64,000 nt of DNA from contig CACKOX010000001.1 in the NCBI GenBank assembly GCA_902601865.1, forward strand, positions 54,665 through 118,664. Direction: 5' to 3'. The stretch is from an uncultured Alphaproteobacteria bacterium. Its GTDB lineage: Bacteria; Pseudomonadota; Alphaproteobacteria; HIMB59. The notes beneath the pieces were generated by a model, which was not told where the DNA came from, made no database searches, and saw only the letters and a list, made by a program, of their open reading frames with translations. The position numbers were made by a program, and so were the translations under genes. Below are positions 9,761-20,405 of this stretch, in pieces (within the stretch, counting starts at the first letter, position 1; each line of letters begins with the position of its first letter).

Positions 9761-10796
9761 TATAGCTCACCGTATCTTAAAAAAACTCGATCCTGAATTG
9801 TCTCATAACCTCTCTATTAAAGCTCTAAAGTTAGGTATTTACCCAAAGATAGCCTATAAAAATACTGAAATACTAGAGCAAACTATATGGGGGAGAACTT
9901 TTAAAACCCCAATTGGCCTATCTGCAGGTTTTGATAAAAATGCAGAAGTAATCAATCCTATATTGAATTTAGGATTTAGTTTTACAGAGTTGGGTACGGT
10001 GACACCTTTGCCTCAAAAGGGAAACACAAAACCAAGAATTCATAGATTCCCAGCACAAAAAGCACTCATAAACTCTCTGGGTTTTAATAATAAAGGCATG
10101 GATGTTTTTGAAAGAAATATTAACAACTCTAATTTAAAAGAAAATTTTCAAGATAAAATTATTGGAATTAATATTGGTAATAATAAAGATACTATTGAAA
10201 TATTAGATGATCTTAAAAAACTTTTCGACAAACTATATAGACTAGGAGATTATATTGTAGTAAACCTGTCTTCTCCTAATACACCTGGTCTAAGGGATAA
10301 TCTTAAATCTCAAAACTTTGAGAAGATCGTTACAACTATTCACAAATTCAGAGATCAAAATAATTCAAAAATACCAATTTTATTTAAAATTTCACCAGAC
10401 ATTTCAGATCAGGATAAGAAAGATATTTCACTAATTTCTCTAGCAAATGATGTGGATGGGCTGATATTAACAAATACCACAATTAATAAATCCATGGTTA
10501 ATGAGAAACTAGAGGGAGGGGTTAGTGGTAGACCATTATTCCTTAAATCAAATGAATTAATTAGAGATTTCTATACTCTTACCTCTGGAAAAATAAAAAT
10601 TATTGGTGTAGGAGGTATTTTTGATGCCAATGATATTTTAACAAAAATGAAATTAGGTGCCTCTCTAATTCAAATTTATACCAGTTTTACCTACGAAGGA
10701 CCTTATCATGTAAAAAAAATGACTTTAGATTTAATTAATTTAATACAGCAACAAGGTTTTAGAAGTATTTCTGAGGTAATTGGTCAATACTCTTGA
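9753..10796 (+). CDS. pyrD: Dihydroorotate dehydrogenase (quinone, class 2)
   Basis: GLSAGFDKNAEV, ALINSLGFNNKGMD, VVNLSSPNTPGLR, GVGGIFDANDIL. Confidence 0.95.
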   Translation: MYSIAHRILKKLDPELSHNLSIKALKLGIYPKIAYKNTEILEQTIWGRTFKTPIGLSAGFDKNAEVINPILNLGFSFTELGTVTPLPQKGNTKPRIHRFPAQKALINSLGFNNKGMDVFERNINNSNLKENFQDKIIGINIGNNKDTIEILDDLKKLFDKLYRLGDYIVVNLSSPNTPGLRDNLKSQNFEKIVTTIHKFRDQNNSKIPILFKISPDISDQDKKDISLISLANDVDGLILTNTTINKSMVNEKLEGGVSGRPLFLKSNELIRDFYTLTSGKIKIIGVGGIFDANDILTKMKLGASLIQIYTSFTYEGPYHVKKMTLDLINLIQQQGFRSISEVIGQYS

Positions 10797-11614
10797 AAAA
10801 AATATCATCCTTCAAAAAAGTAATTAATAATTACGACTATTTTTTATTTGACCAGTGGGGTGTTCTACATAATGGTTATAAAAAATTTTTAGAAGCAGAA
10901 AAATGTTTAGAGTTTTTAAAACTTAAAAATAAAAAAATAATTCTTATTTCTAATTCTGCTAATCCCTCGCTTCAATCTGAGGTCAATCTAAAAAGATTAG
11001 GCTATAGTGAAAAGTTATTTGATTATTGTGTTACGAGTGGACAAATTGCTTTAAATAATATTAATAAAGATATCTATAAAAAATATGGAAGAAAATGTTT
11101 TCCCTTAGAGCTATCTAGAGAGAAAATCAAATATTTTGATCTTGATTGCACTAAAAATATTGAGAAAGCTAATTTTGCTATGATTGCAGATTTAAAAGAT
11201 GGTTTATCTATTTTAGATTTTGCTGAATATTTGGACAAAATCTTTAAATATAAACTTCCTCTTTTATGCGCAAATCCAGATTATTTTGTGCATAACAATA
11301 ATACTCTTTCTATGTGTGGAGGGACAGTAGCTCAGCTTTACTTTGATTTAGGTGGAACTGTATTTAGGTATGGTAAACCATACAAACCAATATACGAGGA
11401 CATTGTTAAACGAATGAGTATTAAAAATAAAAAAAAAGTATTGGTGATCGGAGACTCATTGTGGCACGACATAGCCGGAGGCAGAAAAATGAAATTTGAC
11501 ACACTTTGGATTGAAAACGGGGTTCATAAACCTCAGTTGACAAAAAAAGATGATATTAATCAGCTTTTAAATGAGTTTACACCAAAATACTCAATGAGTG
11601 AGCTAAAACTTTAA
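10793..11614 (+). CDS. HAD-superfamily hydrolase, TIGR01459-like
   Basis: YDYFLFDQWGVLHNGYK, ISNSANPS, VIGDSLWHDIAGG; alphaproteobacterial TIGR01459-type architecture. Confidence 0.85.
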   Translation: MKKISSFKKVINNYDYFLFDQWGVLHNGYKKFLEAEKCLEFLKLKNKKIILISNSANPSLQSEVNLKRLGYSEKLFDYCVTSGQIALNNINKDIYKKYGRKCFPLELSREKIKYFDLDCTKNIEKANFAMIADLKDGLSILDFAEYLDKIFKYKLPLLCANPDYFVHNNNTLSMCGGTVAQLYFDLGGTVFRYGKPYKPIYEDIVKRMSIKNKKKVLVIGDSLWHDIAGGRKMKFDTLWIENGVHKPQLTKKDDINQLLNEFTPKYSMSELKL

Positions 11615-11661
11615 GAAACTATTATTGTAAAAAAGGAACTTTTATAATATAAACTCACATC

Positions 11662-11955
11662 ATGTCTAGATCTTGCGATATTACTGGAAAAAAACACCAA
11701 ACCGGCCATAACGTAAGCCATTCTAATATCAAATCAAAAAGGCGATTTATGGTTAACTTGAATAGTGTTACTCTATTCAGCGAGTCTCTAAAAAGAAAAT
11801 TTAGAATGAGAATAGCCTCATCAACTCTCAGAACAATTGATAAACATGGTGGTTTAGATCAATATCTAAACAAAACAAGTACTCGATCTTTAACTGACAA
11901 AGCAATAAAAATTAAAAAACAAATCGAAAAAAATGTTAGCCAAAAAGCTAGCTAA
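11662..11955 (+). CDS. rpmB: 50S ribosomal protein L28
   Basis: MSRSCDITGKKHQTGHNVSHSNIKSKRRFMVNLNSV. Confidence 0.95.
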   Translation: MSRSCDITGKKHQTGHNVSHSNIKSKRRFMVNLNSVTLFSESLKRKFRMRIASSTLRTIDKHGGLDQYLNKTSTRSLTDKAIKIKKQIEKNVSQKAS

Positions 11956-12723
11956 ATGTTCCAAGAATTATTTTTAAACTTATCCAATAATTTAAATAAC
12001 ACATCAGTTGTTATGATTTGGATGTTCCAAATTATGTTTTGCTATTTTTCAATTTTATTTTCACTTAAGTTTTTTGGAAAAACAGGTATCTATGTTTACG
12101 TAGCGATAGCAATAATACTAGCAAATATTCAAGTTCTAAAAGTTGTAGATTTTCCTTTCTTCCCTGAGCCTATGGCATTAGGAACGGTACTTTTTATTTC
12201 AATTTTCCTTTGTACTGACATTCTAAATGAATATTTCGATAAAAAATCTGCAACAAAATGTATTTATCTTGGTATTGCAGCTTATTTATTTTCAACAGTG
12301 CTGATGTTTCTTACAATATCTATGACACCTATTAATCCGGATACATATCCTGCATGGTCTTGGAGCTATGATATGCATGAATCAATTAAGACAATTTTTC
12401 TTCCACAATTTCCTATAATAGTAGGAAGTATTTGTGCATTTTTTATTAGTCAGAAAATTGATATTTTTATATTTTCCTATTTAAAAAATAAAAATACCAA
12501 CCTTTGGTTTAGAAATAATGCATCCACAATAGTTTCTCAATTTATTGATAATATTATATTCAGTGTTCTTGCATTTAATATTTTAACTTCAAATCCTGTG
12601 CCTTTGTTTGACCTAATTATTTCTTATGGCTTAGGTATTTATTTTCTGAGAATTTTATTAAGTCTGTTTGATACAATTTTTATATATTTAGCAAAGAATT
12701 TCCTACCTTCTAAACTTGACTAA
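11956..12723 (+). CDS. Queuosine precursor transporter (YhhQ/VUT, DUF165 family)
   Basis: Multi-TM protein with DILNEYFDKKSA and RNNASTIVSQFIDNIIFS motifs of the VUT family; overlaps tgt by 8 nt. Confidence 0.85.
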   Translation: MFQELFLNLSNNLNNTSVVMIWMFQIMFCYFSILFSLKFFGKTGIYVYVAIAIILANIQVLKVVDFPFFPEPMALGTVLFISIFLCTDILNEYFDKKSATKCIYLGIAAYLFSTVLMFLTISMTPINPDTYPAWSWSYDMHESIKTIFLPQFPIIVGSICAFFISQKIDIFIFSYLKNKNTNLWFRNNASTIVSQFIDNIIFSVLAFNILTSNPVPLFDLIISYGLGIYFLRILLSLFDTIFIYLAKNFLPSKLD

Positions 12724-13918
12724 TTTTTTTCAAGTAAAAAAAAAGTCTCAATTATCTAATGCTCGACTTGGATTAATTACCACTGCACATGGTAAAATAA
12801 ATACCCCAGCTTTTATTTTCTGTGGTACTAAAGCAACTGTTAAATCTGTATTACCTTCGCAATTAAAATTAGCGAGCACGCAAATTATTCTCTCAAATAC
12901 ATACCATTTAATGCTTCAACCGGGTCCAGAGATAATTTCAAAAGAAGGTGGTCTGCAGAATTTTACTCATTGGAATGGGCCCATGATGACTGACAGTGGT
13001 GGGTATCAAATTTTTTCACTAGGATATGGCTCAGTTTCAGAGGAAATAAAAGGAAAAAATAACAATACAAAAAGGAAGTCTCTTATAAAAATAACAGAAG
13101 AGGGAGCTTCTTTTAGAAATTATATTAACGGTGATAAAGTATTCCTTTCACCTGAAAGGTCTATTGAATTACAACGTGACTTTGGTGCTGATTTAATATT
13201 TGTTTTAGATGAATGCACACCTTTTAACGTTTCAAAAAAATATACAGAAAAGTCTATGTATATGAGTCATCGTTGGGCTGTAAGATGTAAAAATTCATTT
13301 GACTCAAAATTTAGAAATTGTGAACCAACTTTTGGCTCCTCTGGGAAACAATCTCTTTATGGAATAATACAAGGTGGTGTCTATGAAGATTTAAGAAAGA
13401 TTGCATGTGAAGAGACTTGTTCAAAAGATTTTGATGGACTTGCAATAGGGGGCTCCTTGGGTAGTACAAAAAACCAAATGTACGATATTTTTTCTTTGTG
13501 TGAAAACTATTTGGATAAATCCAAACCAATACATATTTTAGGAATTGGAGGATTAGATGATATCTTACACGGTGTAAGTTCAGGATACGATACGTTTGAT
13601 TGTGTGTCACCAACTAGAATTGCAAGACATGGTATCATGATGTCAAAACTAAGTAGTAACGGAATTAATTTAAATAATTCAAAATACAAAGATGATCATT
13701 CCAGTTTAGATGAGGATTGTGACATACAGGAAATTAATAAATTCTCAAAATCGTATTTACACCATTTATTTAAGTCTAATGAAATGTTAGGGATGATTAT
13801 TTTATCAATCTATAATATTTGGTTTATGAATAAATTTTTTGAGGAAATAAGAAAATCAATAAATGAGAATAAGTTTGAAGAGTATAAGCGTAGTATTTTA
13901 TCTAATTTAGTTAAATAA
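12716..13918 (+). CDS. tgt: tRNA-guanine transglycosylase, variant lacking most Zn ligands
   Basis: TTG start. [73 protein letters not shown]; Zn region reads CDIQEI...SIYN instead of CDCxTC...TIHN. Confidence 0.9.
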   Translation: MTNFFQVKKKSQLSNARLGLITTAHGKINTPAFIFCGTKATVKSVLPSQLKLASTQIILSNTYHLMLQPGPEIISKEGGLQNFTHWNGPMMTDSGGYQIFSLGYGSVSEEIKGKNNNTKRKSLIKITEEGASFRNYINGDKVFLSPERSIELQRDFGADLIFVLDECTPFNVSKKYTEKSMYMSHRWAVRCKNSFDSKFRNCEPTFGSSGKQSLYGIIQGGVYEDLRKIACEETCSKDFDGLAIGGSLGSTKNQMYDIFSLCENYLDKSKPIHILGIGGLDDILHGVSSGYDTFDCVSPTRIARHGIMMSKLSSNGINLNNSKYKDDHSSLDEDCDIQEINKFSKSYLHHLFKSNEMLGMIILSIYNIWFMNKFFEEIRKSINENKFEEYKRSILSNLVK

Positions 13919-15700
13919 TGATTCTATTTTCTCAAACATAATACCGCCTAACTCTTCTACATCATGAATAGTAATAGCCTTACTGTAATACTGACCAACA
14001 TTGTGCCCAATACCAATTGCTAATAATTCAATATTTGATTTCTGCTCTATTGCAACAATAGTGCTTTTTAGATGTTTTTCTAAATAATTACTGTTATTCA
14101 CAGATAATGTAGAGTCATCTACTGGAGCCCCATCAGATATTACAATTAAAATTTTTCTACTTTCAGGTCTCTTTGAAATCCTCGAACTAGCCCAAAGAAG
14201 TGCTTCACCATCAATATTTTCTTTTAAAAGGCCTTCTTTTAACATTAGACCTAAATTTATCTTTGATTTTTTTGAGTTTTGGTCAGCTGATTTATAAATG
14301 ATATGTCTAAGATCATTAAGCCTTCCTGGATTTTTCTGCTTCCCGTTTTTGAGCCAATGCTCTCGAGTTTTCCCACCTTTCCAAGCTTTTGTAGTAAAAC
14401 CAAGTATTTCAACTTTGATCTTACATTTTTCCAAAGTGGCTGCGATCATATCTGTAGTTAAAGCAGCAATCATAATTGGTTTTCCTCTCATAGATCCAGA
14501 GTTATCAATTAATAAAGTTACGGTTGTATCTTCGAATTTAATTTCCTTCTCTTTTTTAAAAGATAGTGAATTGTTTGAATTAGTTATAACTCGTGTGAGT
14601 TTAGAAGTATCTAATACGCCATCATCTAAATCAAAATTCCATGATCTATTTTGCTTAGATTGAAGTTTACGATATAGTTTATTAGCTAATCTTGATATCT
14701 GTTTTTGATACAAGTCACATTTTTCATCGAGCTGTCTTCTAAGAGCAACTAGTTCTTCATGGTCACATAGTTTAAAAGCCTCAATTATCTCATCGTATTG
14801 ATTTGTTACAGTTTTATAATTTTGACTTAAGTTTCTGTAACTATCAATTGACTTAATTATATCATCAATTTGTTGGTCTGAAATTTCAATATCGACTTCT
14901 TCTCCTTGAACGCTTGATTGATCATTATCAGAGTCACTTTCAGGAGTATGCATACTATCGTCTAATTGGCTTTCTTCAGGTTTCTGAGCTTGATTTTCTT
15001 CTTGATTTTCTTGCTGATTGAAATCCTCTTCGTCTTTTCCTTCATCAAGGTTCTTATCATCTGGCTTATTTTCTTCTTCAAGGGATGGAAAAATAATTCT
15101 AAGAAGATCTACAGATAAAGATAAGTATTCTTTTTGTTCTTTTATATTTTTAGATAATTCTTGAAGTGTATTAAAAAATTCAGATAGATTGTCCTTAGAC
15201 GTTATATTCTTCAGATATTTATTATTCAGTTTCCACTTTTTACCATTAACAAAATCAATAAAAAAAAGTGATAAAGTAAAGTAAAATAAATCTTTAGAGT
15301 CCTTTTGTTTTTTTAGATTTAAAATCTCTAATCTTTTTAGCCACTTATTCTCAATATTTTTAACTATGCCTTTAAAAGGTTTCGAGCCATAAGTTTCATA
15401 TCGCAAACGTTCTAAAAAGATAATTTCTTCTTTAATATCAACATTTTGAGAGGTTATTTGGTTTAATTGTTTTTCATTATGGTATTTTTTTTTTAGGGCA
15501 AAGGAGTCTGCTGCACTTCGCATATCTTCATAGTTGAAAATATTTGAAATAGATGGAAGGTTTAAAGTATCATCTTTTTCTAAGACAATATTTGAATTAA
15601 CATTTATTTTTAAGTCTTTGTTTTCAGATATAGTCTTATTAACAGAATTGAGTGTATTTGAGATTTGTTTAGGAAGTTTTAATTGTTTGAGATCGGCCAA
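13907..15700 (-). CDS. cobT: Cobaltochelatase CobT-like subunit (VWA domain)
   Basis: Acidic linker then [27 protein letters not shown] (MIDAS DxSxS), [14 protein letters not shown]; adjacent to cobS. Confidence 0.92.
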   Translation of the reverse strand: MADLKQLKLPKQISNTLNSVNKTISENKDLKINVNSNIVLEKDDTLNLPSISNIFNYEDMRSAADSFALKKKYHNEKQLNQITSQNVDIKEEIIFLERLRYETYGSKPFKGIVKNIENKWLKRLEILNLKKQKDSKDLFYFTLSLFFIDFVNGKKWKLNNKYLKNITSKDNLSEFFNTLQELSKNIKEQKEYLSLSVDLLRIIFPSLEEENKPDDKNLDEGKDEEDFNQQENQEENQAQKPEESQLDDSMHTPESDSDNDQSSVQGEEVDIEISDQQIDDIIKSIDSYRNLSQNYKTVTNQYDEIIEAFKLCDHEELVALRRQLDEKCDLYQKQISRLANKLYRKLQSKQNRSWNFDLDDGVLDTSKLTRVITNSNNSLSFKKEKEIKFEDTTVTLLIDNSGSMRGKPIMIAALTTDMIAATLEKCKIKVEILGFTTKAWKGGKTREHWLKNGKQKNPGRLNDLRHIIYKSADQNSKKSKINLGLMLKEGLLKENIDGEALLWASSRISKRPESRKILIVISDGAPVDDSTLSVNNSNYLEKHLKSTIVAIEQKSNIELLAIGIGHNVGQYYSKAITIHDVEELGGIMFEKIESLFN

Positions 15701-16654
15701 TTAAATATCAATTGCAAAAGTTCTCTGAAAATACTCTTTATAAATATCGATTTCACTTTCATCACACTTATTTAAAAAAGTAAAGTTTAATGAGCTTTTT
15801 ATATCTTTAATAATTTTATAATTTTCTGCCCACATTATTACCGTTCTTGGGCTCATGACTATAGATATATCTTTTTGTTCAAAGCCTTTTCTTGTCAAAT
15901 TAGCCATTTGGACCATCGATCCAATAATTTTTTTTTCTTCACTACTGGCTGAAACTTTTTTTGATATTATTTCTATTTCTTTCTCTTCTTCTAAGTAATT
16001 TAACTTTGCAACTATATTCCATCTATCCATCTGACCTTGATTGATTTGATTTGTTCCGTGATAGATACCGGAGGTATCTCCAAGGCCAACAGTGTTAGCA
16101 GTAGCAAATAATCTAAAATAAGGATGTGGTGAGAGAACTTTACTTTGATCAAGGAGTGTTAATTTTCCCTCCGCTTCAAGTATTCTTTGAATAACAAACA
16201 TGACATCTGGTCTTCCAGCATCATATTCATCAAAAACTAATGATACATTATTTTGAAAAGCCCAAGGAAGAATACCCTCCTGAAACTCAGTGACTTGTTT
16301 ATTATCTTTTAAAACTATCGCATCTTTTCCAATTAGATCGATTCTAGATACATGACTGTCTAAGTTAATTCTAATACATGGCCAATTTAATCTCGCACAT
16401 ACCTGTTCAATGTGAGATGACTTCCCAGTTCCATGCAGACCTTGTAAGAAAACCCTTTTATTAAACTTTAGACCCAACAAGATTGCAGTTGTTGTACTAT
16501 CATCAAATACATAATTTACATCAATTTTTGGGCAATACTCTGATGTTTCATTAAATTTTGGAACTTTTATATCAGTTTGTATGCCAAAAATTTCTTTTGA
16601 TGAAACTTCTGTAATTTGTATTAAGTCTTTTTTGAGAGCCTCAATTTTATTCAT
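15701..16654 (-). CDS. cobS: Cobaltochelatase CobS-like subunit (AAA+ ATPase)
   Basis: EIFGIQTDIKVPKF, Walker A LQGLHGTGKSSHIEQVCARLNWPCIRINLDSHVSRIDLIG, Walker B SLVFDEYDAG. Confidence 0.94.
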   Translation of the reverse strand: MNKIEALKKDLIQITEVSSKEIFGIQTDIKVPKFNETSEYCPKIDVNYVFDDSTTTAILLGLKFNKRVFLQGLHGTGKSSHIEQVCARLNWPCIRINLDSHVSRIDLIGKDAIVLKDNKQVTEFQEGILPWAFQNNVSLVFDEYDAGRPDVMFVIQRILEAEGKLTLLDQSKVLSPHPYFRLFATANTVGLGDTSGIYHGTNQINQGQMDRWNIVAKLNYLEEEKEIEIISKKVSASSEEKKIIGSMVQMANLTRKGFEQKDISIVMSPRTVIMWAENYKIIKDIKSSLNFTFLNKCDESEIDIYKEYFQRTFAIDI

Positions 16655-17160
16655 TTTTTGTATCTTTCAATTAAGTAGTTATATGCTTCTACTATTTCTC
16701 TAAATTTATCAATAACTTTTTTACTATTGCCCTTTACATCTGGATGATGCTCTTTAACTAATTCTTTATAGCTTTTTTTTATCAATTTTATGTCAGTATT
16801 TATATCTAATTTTAAAATAGTAAGTGATTTTAACAATTTATTAGACTGTGGTTGATATGCAGCAGGGTTATCAAATGAACCCATATCCTCACCATTAATT
16901 GTAAAATTATAGAATTTTTTTCCTGATCCGAAAGAATTTGTTGGTCTTCTCCAGATAGTGTCAAAACGTATATCATTTTCAATTTCATTAGCATCCATTT
17001 TCTTATGGTAATTCCACTTTTTATTAAATTCTTTTATATGTTCCATACAAAACCATTGATAACTACTTAAATTATCATAATCTAAAGGAGCTTTGTAAAC
17101 ACCTTCCTCCTTACAATTTGGATGATTACATAAATTTTCTATTTTATTTTTTTTATTCAT
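16651..17160 (-). CDS. J-domain (DnaJ-like) protein with N-terminal Cys cluster
   Basis: LIKKSYKELVKEHHPDVKGNSKK (HPD) and N-terminal CNHPNC...WFCMEH. Confidence 0.88.
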   Translation of the reverse strand: MNKKNKIENLCNHPNCKEEGVYKAPLDYDNLSSYQWFCMEHIKEFNKKWNYHKKMDANEIENDIRFDTIWRRPTNSFGSGKKFYNFTINGEDMGSFDNPAAYQPQSNKLLKSLTILKLDINTDIKLIKKSYKELVKEHHPDVKGNSKKVIDKFREIVEAYNYLIERYKK

Positions 17161-17173
17161 TTAAGATTAAATT

Positions 17174-17431
17174 ATGAATTTAGATAATATTAAAATCCTT
17201 TTACAGGATATTAGTCAATTCGAAATTTTAGAAATAATTGATAATAGTGCAAAACATAAGGGACATACTGGAGTTGAAAATTCATCTACTATATTAACTC
17301 ATGTGGAACTTAGAATATTAAATAAAAATAACCTTAATAAAATAGATATTCACAGAACAATTCATGAAAAACTTGACTCAGTCTTTAAATTTGGTCTGCA
17401 CTCTCTTGAAATAAAAATATCAAATAGATAA
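17174..17431 (+). CDS. BolA family protein
   Basis: 85 aa with HVELRILNKNNLNKIDIHRTIHEKLDSVFKFGLHSLEIKI; divergent from dnaJ-cobS-cobT. Confidence 0.85.
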   Translation: MNLDNIKILLQDISQFEILEIIDNSAKHKGHTGVENSSTILTHVELRILNKNNLNKIDIHRTIHEKLDSVFKFGLHSLEIKISNR

Positions 17432-18664
17432 CTTTACTTTATTAATTTTATTAATAGACCTAGATATAATTTGTAATTTTATATCTTCAACATAAAATAC
17501 TTTGCCAACTTTAGGAATTTCTTTAGCCAAATCGTGTATTAAACCTGATAAAGTTACAAATTGATCAGGTAAATTAATATCTAAGCTTCTATTAATTTCT
17601 CTTACACTGGCATTTCCATTAAACAAATAATTACTCTCATCAATCTTCTCTAGATAAGTTTCATCAGTATCAGTTTCATCAAAAATTTCTCCAATAATTT
17701 CCTCTATAATATCCTCTAATGTAATTAAACCCTGTATTTCTCCATATTCATCTACAATTAAAACCATATGTTCTCTTGAAGATTTGAAATCAATAAGCTG
17801 TTTCATGGCCAGTTTGTTTTGTGGAATATAAACAGGTTGAGAGGTATTTCTTTCAATGCTTTCATTTGACTCTTCCATATTAGAGTCTTTCAACAAATCT
17901 CTTATATCAAAAATACCTATGAGGTTATTAAAATTACCCTTAATAACTGGTATTCTCGTATATGCGGATGTACTTATTATTTTAAGATTCTGTTTATAAG
18001 GATCATCTAAATTAATAAATAAAATTTCATTTCTATGAGTCATAAGCTCATCAACTTTTAACTTTTTTAACTCAAGAATATTACTCATATAATCAGCCTC
18101 ATATTCCCCATCTTTTGAATATTGCTTTTGTAATTGTACAGCCCCTTCAAATTCCTCTTCAATGATTTTTGATTGATCTGCATTTAAATTTAAACCAATA
18201 ATTTTAATTATTTTGTTAGAAATCTTATTAATCAGATTTACTATTGGTTTAATTAATTTTGTATAAAAATAAAAAAACTTAGATACTCTTAGTGCAAAAG
18301 TCATTGGCTTATTAATTGCAAATATCTTAGGAGTTACTTCAGAAAATATAACAATCATTAATGTCATAAAAATTGTTGCAACTGTTACACCTAAACCACC
18401 AAATTCTGAAACAAGTAATTCTGTCATTAATGCTGTAGCTAAAATATTAAATAAGTTATTAGCAAGTAAAATTCCAGTAATGAATTCATCTTTAAAATCT
18501 TTAATTTTTAAAATGAAATTTGCATTTTTTGCCCCCTTATCTCTTTGTCTAAAAGCTCGTTGTTTTGATACTGCTGTTAAAGCAGTTTCTGAACCAGAGG
18601 ATAGTGCAGATAATAAAAGTAGAATTATTATTGCTAAAATTTTTATAATAACAATTAAAGTCAT
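17420..18664 (-). CDS. CNNM/CorC-HlyC family transporter (DUF21 + CBS domains)
   Basis: LSALSSGSETALTAVSKQRA, FSEVTPKIFA, MVLIVDEYGEIQGLITLEDIIEEIIGEI. Confidence 0.9.
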   Translation of the reverse strand: MTLIVIIKILAIIILLLLSALSSGSETALTAVSKQRAFRQRDKGAKNANFILKIKDFKDEFITGILLANNLFNILATALMTELLVSEFGGLGVTVATIFMTLMIVIFSEVTPKIFAINKPMTFALRVSKFFYFYTKLIKPIVNLINKISNKIIKIIGLNLNADQSKIIEEEFEGAVQLQKQYSKDGEYEADYMSNILELKKLKVDELMTHRNEILFINLDDPYKQNLKIISTSAYTRIPVIKGNFNNLIGIFDIRDLLKDSNMEESNESIERNTSQPVYIPQNKLAMKQLIDFKSSREHMVLIVDEYGEIQGLITLEDIIEEIIGEIFDETDTDETYLEKIDESNYLFNGNASVREINRSLDINLPDQFVTLSGLIHDLAKEIPKVGKVFYVEDIKLQIISRSINKINKVKLSI

Positions 18665-19716
18665 TAATTAATTTGATAAAGAATAGATTTTAGATCCCTT
18701 ATTGAAATCTTTTTAATAAACCCCCCACTTTTACCAATTAGAACAAAATTAACATCTTTATTTATAATTTTTTTATCAAATGCAATTCTCTTTATTAAAG
18801 CAGGAATAGTTTTTTTATTTACATACTTACTATAGTTAACCGGTAATTTATATTTTTTTAATAATTCAATTAGATTAGTAACTTTTTCAGGATAGTAATT
18901 AAATAAACTTGAGATCTTCAATTCTACTATCATACCTAAAGAGATTGCCTCTCCGTGCTTAAGATTACCTTTATAAAAATTAGAATTTTCAATAGCGTGA
19001 CCAATAGTGTGGCCAAAGTTTAGAATTGCTCTCGAATTTTTAGAATTCAATTTTTCCCTGAAATCACCAATATATTTAAATTTTGAACTAATGGAGAGCT
19101 TAATTAATTTATTTATATCAATTTTAGATTGAGAAATAAGAAGTTTATGTAATTGCTTTGAGTCAATTAGGCTATATTTTATAATCTCTGCAAAACCACA
19201 TGAGATCTCTCTCTTAGGTAAAGATTTCAAAAAATCAGAAGAAATAAATACTTTTTTAGGGAGATTAAATGTTCCAATTAAATTTTTACCAAATTTACTG
19301 TTAATTCCTGTTTTACCGCCTATAGCACTGTCTACCATGGCCAAAAGAGAGGTTGGTATCATTACATGCTCAATGCCCCTCATAATTGTAGAAGCTAAAA
19401 AACCAGAGAGGTCTCCAATCGTCCCACCGCCAAATGAATAAATAATACTTTTGCGTTGAATACCCTTTTTAATGATTTTTTCAATTACAGATGAGTAATT
19501 CTCTATACTTTTAATCTTTTCTTGACCCTTAATAATCAATGATCTACTTGAAAACTTGCTGAGAAGTTTTTTGACTAATCGATTTTTAATAATACTTCGA
19601 TCAAATATTAAAATATCAAGATTTGAAATATCATTAATTAGTTTTTTTTCTAATTGAGCTATGTTTACAAATTCAACTTCGTGAGCTTTTCTATCAATTA
19701 ATTTTTTAATTTTCAT
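18664..19716 (-). CDS. aroB: 3-dehydroquinate synthase
   Basis: SFGGGTIGDLSGFLASTIMRG, PTSLLAMVDSAIGGKTGIN, CGFAEIIKY, NFGHTIGHAIE, KHGEAISLGM. Confidence 0.96.
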   Translation of the reverse strand: MKIKKLIDRKAHEVEFVNIAQLEKKLINDISNLDILIFDRSIIKNRLVKKLLSKFSSRSLIIKGQEKIKSIENYSSVIEKIIKKGIQRKSIIYSFGGGTIGDLSGFLASTIMRGIEHVMIPTSLLAMVDSAIGGKTGINSKFGKNLIGTFNLPKKVFISSDFLKSLPKREISCGFAEIIKYSLIDSKQLHKLLISQSKIDINKLIKLSISSKFKYIGDFREKLNSKNSRAILNFGHTIGHAIENSNFYKGNLKHGEAISLGMIVELKISSLFNYYPEKVTNLIELLKKYKLPVNYSKYVNKKTIPALIKRIAFDKKIINKDVNFVLIGKSGGFIKKISIRDLKSILYQIN

Positions 19717-20219
19717 TACTTTAGGTGATTTAATATGTTTCTTATAGTTTTTTGAGTATTACTTGTCGCATTAATAGTTAAATCGGATAATTTATTGTAA
19801 GTTTCTTTTCTATCATTGAAAAGTAATTTAATATTTTTTTCAACATTATTTTTTAATAAAGGTCTATTCTTATTTCGAGAGGTTCTTTTTATTAAAGTCT
19901 CTAAATCACAATTCAAGTATATATTAAATGTCTGCTTTAAAAGATCTTTATTTTTTAAAATTATACCTCCACCAGCTGAAATAACTATATTTCTATTTAA
20001 TAATAATTTTTTGAATATCGACCTTTCTAGCTTTCTAAAATAGTCCTCACCTTTATTTATAAATATATCTTTAATTCTAGATTGGCTTTCCAATTCAATT
20101 TGCTCGTCAGTATCATAAAAGTTGAATTTTAAGTGATCAGATAAAGCTCTTCCAATTGTAGATTTACCCGAGCCAGGCATACCTATCATACATATTTTAC
20201 CTAATTTTTTATTCACCAT
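19716..20219 (-). CDS. aroK: Shikimate kinase
   Basis: IGMPGSGKSTIGRALSDHLKFNFYDTDEQIE, ISAGGGIIL. Confidence 0.94.
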   Translation of the reverse strand: MVNKKLGKICMIGMPGSGKSTIGRALSDHLKFNFYDTDEQIELESQSRIKDIFINKGEDYFRKLERSIFKKLLLNRNIVISAGGGIILKNKDLLKQTFNIYLNCDLETLIKRTSRNKNRPLLKNNVEKNIKLLFNDRKETYNKLSDLTINATSNTQKTIRNILNHLK

Positions 20220-20273
20220 TGTTAATTGTTATGTTTTAAATATATAATATTAAAAACCAACAAATATATATTT

Positions 20274-20405
20274 ATGAGAAAAATAGCATTACTATCTACG
20301 TTTATCATACTAATTTTAGCTGGTTTCATTTTATTAAATTCTATAAGCATACCTTCACCATCCAAAGACAAAGAATATAATATTCCTATTAATCAATTCA
20401 TATGA
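20274..20405 (+). CDS. 43-aa predicted single-TM/secreted micro-protein
   Basis: Not in ORF track. MRKIALLSTFIILILAGFILLNSISIPSPSKDKEYNIPINQFI, stop TGA overlaps the next ATG (ATGA). Resembles alphaproteobacterial short proteins with a ...IPAPS...VEK.IP..RF tail as I recall them. Confidence 0.65.
   Translation: MRKIALLSTFIILILAGFILLNSISIPSPSKDKEYNIPINQFI

Noticed and set aside
13311-13689. Antisense ORFs 13311..13613 and 13507..13689 within tgt
   Set aside because: Fully overlapped by a well-supported tgt; translations have no recognisable motifs.
14298-14663. Antisense ORF of 121 aa within cobT
   Set aside because: Opposite a conserved VWA coding region; likely spurious.
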